This document shows, one piece after another, positions 36,174 through 40,135 of a DNA stretch of 40,135 bases. The translations under genes and the position numbers were made by a program. Below the pieces are notes generated by a model. The model did not search any database, had not been told where the DNA came from, and worked only from the letters and a program-made list of their open reading frames with translations. Position 1 is the first letter of the stretch. Every line of letters starts with the position of its first letter. Source of the stretch: Campylobacteraceae bacterium (GTDB lineage Bacteria; Campylobacterota; Campylobacteria; Campylobacterales; Campylobacteraceae); assembly GCA_031270285.1 (NCBI GenBank), contig JAISXY010000009.1, positions 1-40,135 of the forward strand. The letters are read 5' to 3'.

Positions 36174-36202
36174 TTGAATTATCATAAACTTTTTGATATA
36201 AT
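36174..36202 (+). promoter_or_regulatory. Promoter of rpmE-rsmI
   Basis: TTGAAT (36174-36179), 17-bp spacer, TATAAT (36197-36202). The leader of about 50 bases contains a weak AGCTT...AAGCT hairpin (36208-36227). Confidence 0.6.
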
Positions 36203-36258
36203 CATCAGCTTATTTAATTAAAAAGCTATTGATTTTTAAAATAACAAAGGAAATTTTG

Positions 36259-36459
36259 ATGAAAAAAGAGATTCACCCACAATATGTAGAGTGTACGGTT
36301 ACTTGTGCTTGCGGCAATACTTTTAAGACAATGTCAAACAAAAAAGAGATGAAGATAGATATTTGCAATGCGTGCCATCCATTTTTTACAGGCAGTGAAA
36401 AAATTGTTGATTCTGCGGGTCGTGTAGAAAAATTTAAGAAAAAATATAATATGCAATAA
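36259..36459 (+). CDS. rpmE: 50S ribosomal protein L31 (zinc form)
   Basis: 66-aa ribosomal protein starting [20 protein letters not shown], with CTVTC and [13 protein letters not shown] giving the four-residue zinc site (C+ form). I choose ATG 36259 because AAAGGA lies about 9 bp upstream and the family starts MKK(D/E)IHP. Overlaps rsmI by one base. Confidence 0.96.
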   Translation: MKKEIHPQYVECTVTCACGNTFKTMSNKKEMKIDICNACHPFFTGSEKIVDSAGRVEKFKKKYNMQ

Positions 36460-37283
36460 TGCTGTATTTTATTCCTACCCCGATAGGAAATCTTGAAGAT
36501 ATAACTATAAGGGGCTTAAAGCTCCTTACCTCCACCCCGCTTATTTTTTGTGAAGATACAAGAGTGGCAAAAAAGCTGATAAATCTTCTCAAAGAACGCT
36601 TTGGCAAATCAGAAGAGACAAAACAGAAATTTATATCACTCCATTCTCACAATGAACAACACGTGATAAATAGTTTGAATGTTGATGATTTTTTAACTTC
36701 CGATACTGTGTATATAAGCGATGCAGGAATGCCTTGTATCAGTGATCCAGGCGCTGTACTTGTAAAATTTGCACAGGAAAACGGTATCCCTTTTTGTGTA
36801 TTGCCGGGAGCTAATGCACTTTTATTGGCTTTGGCTGCAAGCGGGTTTGAGGGGACAAAATTTTATTTTCATGGATTTTTACCGCATAAAAAAGAGGCGC
36901 GCATGAAGGAATTGCGGGAAATTTTACCGCTTAAATATAACAGTGTGCTTTATGAATCAACCCATAGAATTTTACAGCTCTCTTTAGAACTTGCCAAAAT
37001 TGCGCCGCAAAGAGTTATTTATTTGATAAAAGAAGCTACAAAAATGTATGAAACCCATTATAAAGGCAGCGCTTCAGAGTTGGCAGAAAAGTTAAAAACA
37101 GCAAATCTAAACGGCGAATGGGCTGTTGTCATAAAAGGCGAAGAACAAAAAAAAAGCGAATATTTAACCAAAGAGGATATTTTACCGCTTTTGCTGCCTG
37201 CAAAACAGAAAGCTAAACTTTTGGCAAAAGTAACAGGCGAAAGCGTTAAAGAGTGGTATGATATTTTAATTAAAGACAATTAA
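36459..37283 (+). CDS. rsmI: 16S rRNA (cytidine-1402-2'-O)-methyltransferase
   Basis: Tetrapyrrole-methylase-fold enzyme modifying C1402 of 16S rRNA. Seen: LYFIPTPIGNLEDITIRGL, FCEDTRVAKKLI, LHSHNEQ, ISDAGMPCISDPGAVLV, PGANALLLALAASGF, FHGFLPHKK and the YESTHRI motif. 274 aa. Start overlaps the rpmE stop. Confidence 0.95.
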   Translation: MLYFIPTPIGNLEDITIRGLKLLTSTPLIFCEDTRVAKKLINLLKERFGKSEETKQKFISLHSHNEQHVINSLNVDDFLTSDTVYISDAGMPCISDPGAVLVKFAQENGIPFCVLPGANALLLALAASGFEGTKFYFHGFLPHKKEARMKELREILPLKYNSVLYESTHRILQLSLELAKIAPQRVIYLIKEATKMYETHYKGSASELAEKLKTANLNGEWAVVIKGEEQKKSEYLTKEDILPLLLPAKQKAKLLAKVTGESVKEWYDILIKDN

Positions 37284-37410
37284 GCAATTCTAAAATCAAT
37301 CCCAAGACTCGTATTAAGAAGTTGGAGAGGATTTGATATAGATATACCGAAAAACACTCCAACCGAAAACTTGCTTAACACCCCCCCATGTTAAATCTTT
37401 TTTAAGAAAA

Positions 37411-37512
37411 TTATAATTCACTTAAAATAGTACACTCTCTTTCACCAAAATCGTTTCCATATTTAGCTGTAAAGCCGAGCTTGCTATATAAAAATCGGAG
37501 TTTTCTCGTAAA
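37411..37512 (-). pseudogene. Possible acetyltransferase (GNAT) C-terminal fragment
   Basis: The minus strand reads LRFLYSKLGFTAKYGNDFGE then RECTILSEL and a stop. The F/LY-x-KLGF motif is the usual end of GNAT acetyltransferases. Upstream the frame meets a stop and no start is seen, so this would be a decayed 3' end. Another frame here is also open, so the reading is uncertain. Confidence 0.3.
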
Positions 37513-37568
37513 TTTGCAAAAATAGACAATAAAACGTCTGCAAGAGTTATCTTTAAGAGATTTTTAGA

Positions 37569-37574
37569 TAAAAT
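37569..37574 (+). promoter_or_regulatory. -10 box of rlmB
   Basis: TAAAAT only 7 bp before the rlmB ATG, so transcription would start at or next to the start codon. No Shine-Dalgarno sequence is visible. Confidence 0.35.
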
Positions 37575-37581
37575 CCCCTTT

Positions 37582-38265
37582 ATGTTAATTTATGGCAAGC
37601 AACTTTTTTTGTATCTGTTAGAGCACAATCCAAAGCGGATACAACGAGTGTATCTGGCTAAAGAGTGTGATAAAAAACTGTTCGCAAAAATAGCAAAATT
37701 AAATGTTAAAATAGAACGATTGGATGAAAAAAAGGCACAGGCTCTGGCAAAGGGCGGCAATCATCAAGGGTTTCTTGCCGATGTAGAACCTGTTCTGCCC
37801 GTTTCGCTTTCGTCGCTGAAAGATGAAAATTTTTTGGTTATGCTTTGCGGCGTTACCGATATGGGCAATATAGGCGCAATTATAAGAAGCGCTTACGCTT
37901 TTGGTTTTGGCGGAATTATTATTTCGGGGCTGAAAGAGTTGAAGATTGAGAATGTTTTGCGTACGTCAAGTGCGGCGGCGTTTGAACTTCCCGTATGTAT
38001 TATGCCTAATGCGCTGGATGCTGTGAATGAGTTAAAACTCTCAGGTTTTAGCGTTTATGGGGCGGACATGAGGGGAGAAAATGCAAAGGATGCGGTATTT
38101 AGTAAAAAAATGGTTTTGATTTTGGGCAGCGAAGGAGAAGGAGTTCCGAATCGCCTACTTGATAAGTGCGACAAAATAGTCTGTATTAAAATGGGCAGAG
38201 AGTTTAACTCTTTAAATGTAAGCGCTGCTGCGGCAGTTTTGTTTAACAGGATATATAATGGATAG
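37582..38265 (+). CDS. rlmB: SpoU/TrmH-family 23S rRNA ribose methyltransferase, RlmB-like
   Basis: Methylates a ribose 2'-OH in 23S rRNA (Gm2251 for RlmB). Seen: start MLIYGKQLFL typical of RlmB, GGNHQGFLADV, VTDMGNIGAIIRSAYAFG with catalytic Asn/Arg, ILGSEGEGVPNRLLDKCD, and EFNSLNVSAAAAVLFNRI (SPOUT knot). 227 aa. No ribosome site; possibly leaderless. Overlaps the next gene by 8 bp. Confidence 0.9.
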   Translation: MLIYGKQLFLYLLEHNPKRIQRVYLAKECDKKLFAKIAKLNVKIERLDEKKAQALAKGGNHQGFLADVEPVLPVSLSSLKDENFLVMLCGVTDMGNIGAIIRSAYAFGFGGIIISGLKELKIENVLRTSSAAAFELPVCIMPNALDAVNELKLSGFSVYGADMRGENAKDAVFSKKMVLILGSEGEGVPNRLLDKCDKIVCIKMGREFNSLNVSAAAAVLFNRIYNG

Positions 38266-39154
38266 TATTAAAGCATTAGAGAAGATAGGACTTAGAGAAG
38301 TTTCAAGAAGAACTTATATTGAGTTGAGTTATCTAAAATTGATGGCAGATAGAGATTTTGCGAAACTTCATCGTATCAAAACGCTTGGTTTTGTAAAGAT
38401 AATTAAGCGCGAGTACGGCATAGACATGAGCGATTGGGTCGCAGAATTTGAAGCATATCTTCAAGAAAGCGAGAAAAAAACCAAAGAGAAAAAAGAGTAT
38501 GTGTCTTTGCCTGCAGAGAGTTGGTACAAAAAAATAAGAGTTTACATGAACAGACAAAAGAGGATTTATGCTATTACGGGCATACTTTTTTTAATAATCA
38601 TCACAGCAGTTTTTTATGCGCTGCTTAAAGTGCGCGTAACATATATAGAAGATACTTCCTCAAGCGTATATCAAAATATAATGATAGCAGATACTGCTCT
38701 TCAGATAAACGGTACCGAAAATACAACAGAAAATAGTACGGCCAATAATCAAACGGCGGAAAATGTAACTATTGCGTCAGAAACCACCCAACCCAATCAA
38801 GCCGATATATCCCCGACTGTTTCCGTGAATACTCAACCGCCTGTTGCAGTTACGCCGAAGCGCACAAGTAAAGCGGTAGCGTCCATATCGCCGAATATTG
38901 AAATTTGGGTTGGTATCATAGACCTTACAACATTTAACAGAAGCACATATTTGCAAGGGTGGGATATTAAACTTGACACAAGCAAAGAACAAATTATTGT
39001 TACCGGACATGGCGACTTTAGATTGAAAGTAGAAGGCGAATCCATCAAATATTTTAATCCTCAAGAGATGGTATATCTGCATGTAAAGGACGGAGCGGTT
39101 TTACAGATAAACGAAGAGGAGTTTATGCAGCTTAACAGAGGCAGAAATTGGTAA
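38258..39154 (+). CDS. RodZ-like HTH/transmembrane protein
   Basis: 298 aa in RodZ architecture: an N-terminal HTH-like cytoplasmic part (GLREVSRRTYIELSYLKLMA then FVKIIKREYGIDMSDWVAEF), one transmembrane helix (about residues 103-124), a Thr/Asn/Gln-rich periplasmic linker (about 145-215), and a C-terminal beta domain (EIWVGIIDLTTF, GHGDFRLKVE). RodZ links MreB to the cell envelope in rod-shape control. Sequence identity is too weak to name the gene, and no mreB lies here. The stop overlaps the next start. Confidence 0.7.
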   Translation: MDSIKALEKIGLREVSRRTYIELSYLKLMADRDFAKLHRIKTLGFVKIIKREYGIDMSDWVAEFEAYLQESEKKTKEKKEYVSLPAESWYKKIRVYMNRQKRIYAITGILFLIIITAVFYALLKVRVTYIEDTSSSVYQNIMIADTALQINGTENTTENSTANNQTAENVTIASETTQPNQADISPTVSVNTQPPVAVTPKRTSKAVASISPNIEIWVGIIDLTTFNRSTYLQGWDIKLDTSKEQIIVTGHGDFRLKVEGESIKYFNPQEMVYLHVKDGAVLQINEEEFMQLNRGRNW

Positions 39155-39948
39155 AGCATCTTTTTTTAATCACAATATGCGCCGCCGTACTTTTAGCAAA
39201 TGTAGTTACAGATAAAGCGGAGAGTTTTGTAAATACAGCCTCTTCTAAAAAGCTTATCACATTTTTGTTTCAAAATGAAGATAAATATATAGATAAAAAT
39301 GGCGAGATAGACTCTATTCTTGTATTGAAAACACTTAAGGATAACTCTCTTCTTGAACTCTACTCCAAAGAGCCGCAGGAGATTGAGATGACATTTATTA
39401 CAAAACAAAATCCACTGCTTTTTGTGCGGGTCATCACAGAGTCTCTTAACTCTATGGGATATAACTTTTTCATTACAAAAAAAGCCGTTAAAACATCTGA
39501 AGAGTTCTCATGGAGTATCTCTCTTTCTACGCAGAATATTCCAAGTCCATTACTGCTCAACGACAATCTCAAAGCACATGGATGTACGATTTTGGATATA
39601 GAAAAAAAGAGTAATAACTGGATTTATAAGATAGATTCGCGCAGTGCAAAAATAGATACAATTCCCATCAGCGCAAAAGTAAAGACCAATCTTAAAAAGC
39701 CGCTTGTGCCGTACATTATAGCTGCAAATAATATAGACACGATAACTTTTTGGGCGCATGTATCTGACCATTGGTATCCGAAAATCAGCTTTTTTACTCA
39801 AAATTTACAGCTTATCAAAACTGTTGAACAAGACAAAAGGGCGCAGAGCGTAAAACTAAAACTGCCTAAAGGAAGCGCTTATATAAAAGTTGAAGATAAA
39901 TATACGCTGGAGAATATCAAAAGAGGATTGAGCGTTCTTATTGAATAA
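39148..39948 (+). CDS. Secreted protein of unknown function
   Basis: 266 aa from TTG 39148, with AGAGG 6 bp upstream and a signal peptide VKHLFLITICAAVLLANVV. The mature protein mixes helices and beta strands, with ITFWAHVSDHWYPKISFFTQ near residue 210 and a Lys-rich C-terminal third. No family recognised. In C. jejuni I recall a periplasmic protein (Cj0151c) in this same slot between a RodZ-position membrane protein and an aminotransferase, so it is likely a lineage-conserved envelope protein acting with the RodZ-like neighbour. Confidence 0.7.
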   Translation: MVKHLFLITICAAVLLANVVTDKAESFVNTASSKKLITFLFQNEDKYIDKNGEIDSILVLKTLKDNSLLELYSKEPQEIEMTFITKQNPLLFVRVITESLNSMGYNFFITKKAVKTSEEFSWSISLSTQNIPSPLLLNDNLKAHGCTILDIEKKSNNWIYKIDSRSAKIDTIPISAKVKTNLKKPLVPYIIAANNIDTITFWAHVSDHWYPKISFFTQNLQLIKTVEQDKRAQSVKLKLPKGSAYIKVEDKYTLENIKRGLSVLIE

Positions 39949-39968
39949 TACAGCTAAAAGGATAAATA

Positions 39969-40135
39969 ATGTTTGACGAAATAAGATTTAATACCATAGA
40001 AAGACTGCCGAATTACGTATTTGCAGTAGTTAATGAGCTGAAACTAAAAGCCAGACGAGCAGGCGAAGATGTTATAGATCTGTCCATGGGCAATCCGGAC
40101 GGCAGAACGCCGCAGCATATTATTGATAAACTGAT
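39969..40135 (+). CDS. Class I/II PLP-dependent aminotransferase, start only
   Basis: The first 55 codons, starting [20 protein letters not shown] and continuing with [20 protein letters not shown], match the N-terminus of class I/II aminotransferases (the D-L-x-x-G-N-P-D motif). AAGGA lies 8 bp upstream. In related genomes the homologue precedes homoserine dehydrogenase. The catalytic lysine lies beyond the window, so the substrate cannot be told. Confidence 0.85.
   Translation, partial: MFDEIRFNTIERLPNYVFAVVNELKLKARRAGEDVIDLSMGNPDGRTPQHIIDKL

Larger units (their letters stand above)
37284..37581. other. Gap with decayed sequence and a C7 tract
   Basis: 298 bp without an intact gene. It holds a C7 tract at 37381-37387, a GNAT-like minus-strand fragment (37411-37512), and the rlmB -10 box. 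On the minus strand, ATG followed by the G run leads to a stop after five codons; one more G would open 36 codons ending near rsmI's stop. Confidence 0.6.

Overview
The window looks like chromosomal DNA of a member of the Campylobacterota (Epsilonproteobacteria), most like free-living relatives such as Sulfurimonas-type bacteria. The clues are a nuo operon without NuoE/NuoF and with a NuoE/NuoF-like replacement gene, an MqnP-type prenyltransferase (futalosine menaquinone route), cysteine-rich Sel1 lipoproteins, AT-rich promoters with TATAAT boxes, many start/stop overlaps, and a right-hand gene order (rsmE, rpmE, rsmI, SpoU methylase, two unknown proteins, aminotransferase) that I remember from Campylobacter jejuni. 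Genus is not settled by the sequence.

Layout. 1-1037 is the start of a minus-strand secreted protein running off the left edge. 1151-5364 carries nnr, purN, a TerC-family membrane protein and thiG. The terC-thiG block is bracketed by two ~310-360 bp inverted repeats at about 95% identity (3083-3443 and 5748-6058); the second contains an inverted copy of the 3' end of purN. Both gaps also hold small REP/dRS3-like palindromes and decayed gene ends, so this is the most rearranged part of the window. 6084-8923 is an accessory stretch: a frameshifted exported protein, five tRNAs (Pro, His, Arg-TCG, Arg-TCT, Leu) with a tandemly duplicated Arg unit and hairpin-rich spacers, an unrecognised 428-aa secreted protein and tRNA-Glu.

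9062-16065 is on the plus strand: a small lipoprotein overlapping nfo (endonuclease IV), a FadL-type outer membrane transporter directly followed by an acyl-CoA ligase (a likely fatty-acid or hydrophobic-compound uptake and activation pair), a Sel1-repeat lipoprotein and an AAA+ ATPase. 16387-30040 is a 13-gene, nearly gapless complex I operon, nuoABCD-(EF-like)-GHIJKLMN. The dehydrogenase module that would bind NADH is missing; a 351-aa protein sits in its place and appears to fuse the two small NuoE/NuoF-like proteins of Campylobacter and Helicobacter.

30041-40135: nuoN meets miaA convergently at a hairpin. miaA diverges from a long run of tight plus-strand genes: mqnP, a coiled-coil protein, a divergent uracil-DNA glycosylase, queE, queD, a lipid-anchored cytochrome c on a helical stalk, a small membrane protein, rsmE, then rpmE-rsmI. 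After a 298-bp gap with decayed sequence come rlmB, a RodZ-like membrane protein, a secreted protein and the start of a class I/II aminotransferase. No CRISPR array, prophage or insertion-sequence transposase is visible. The strongest unusual signals are the inverted repeats around terC-thiG, the fused NuoE/F-like gene, the duplicated tRNA-Arg unit, and the stalked cytochrome.
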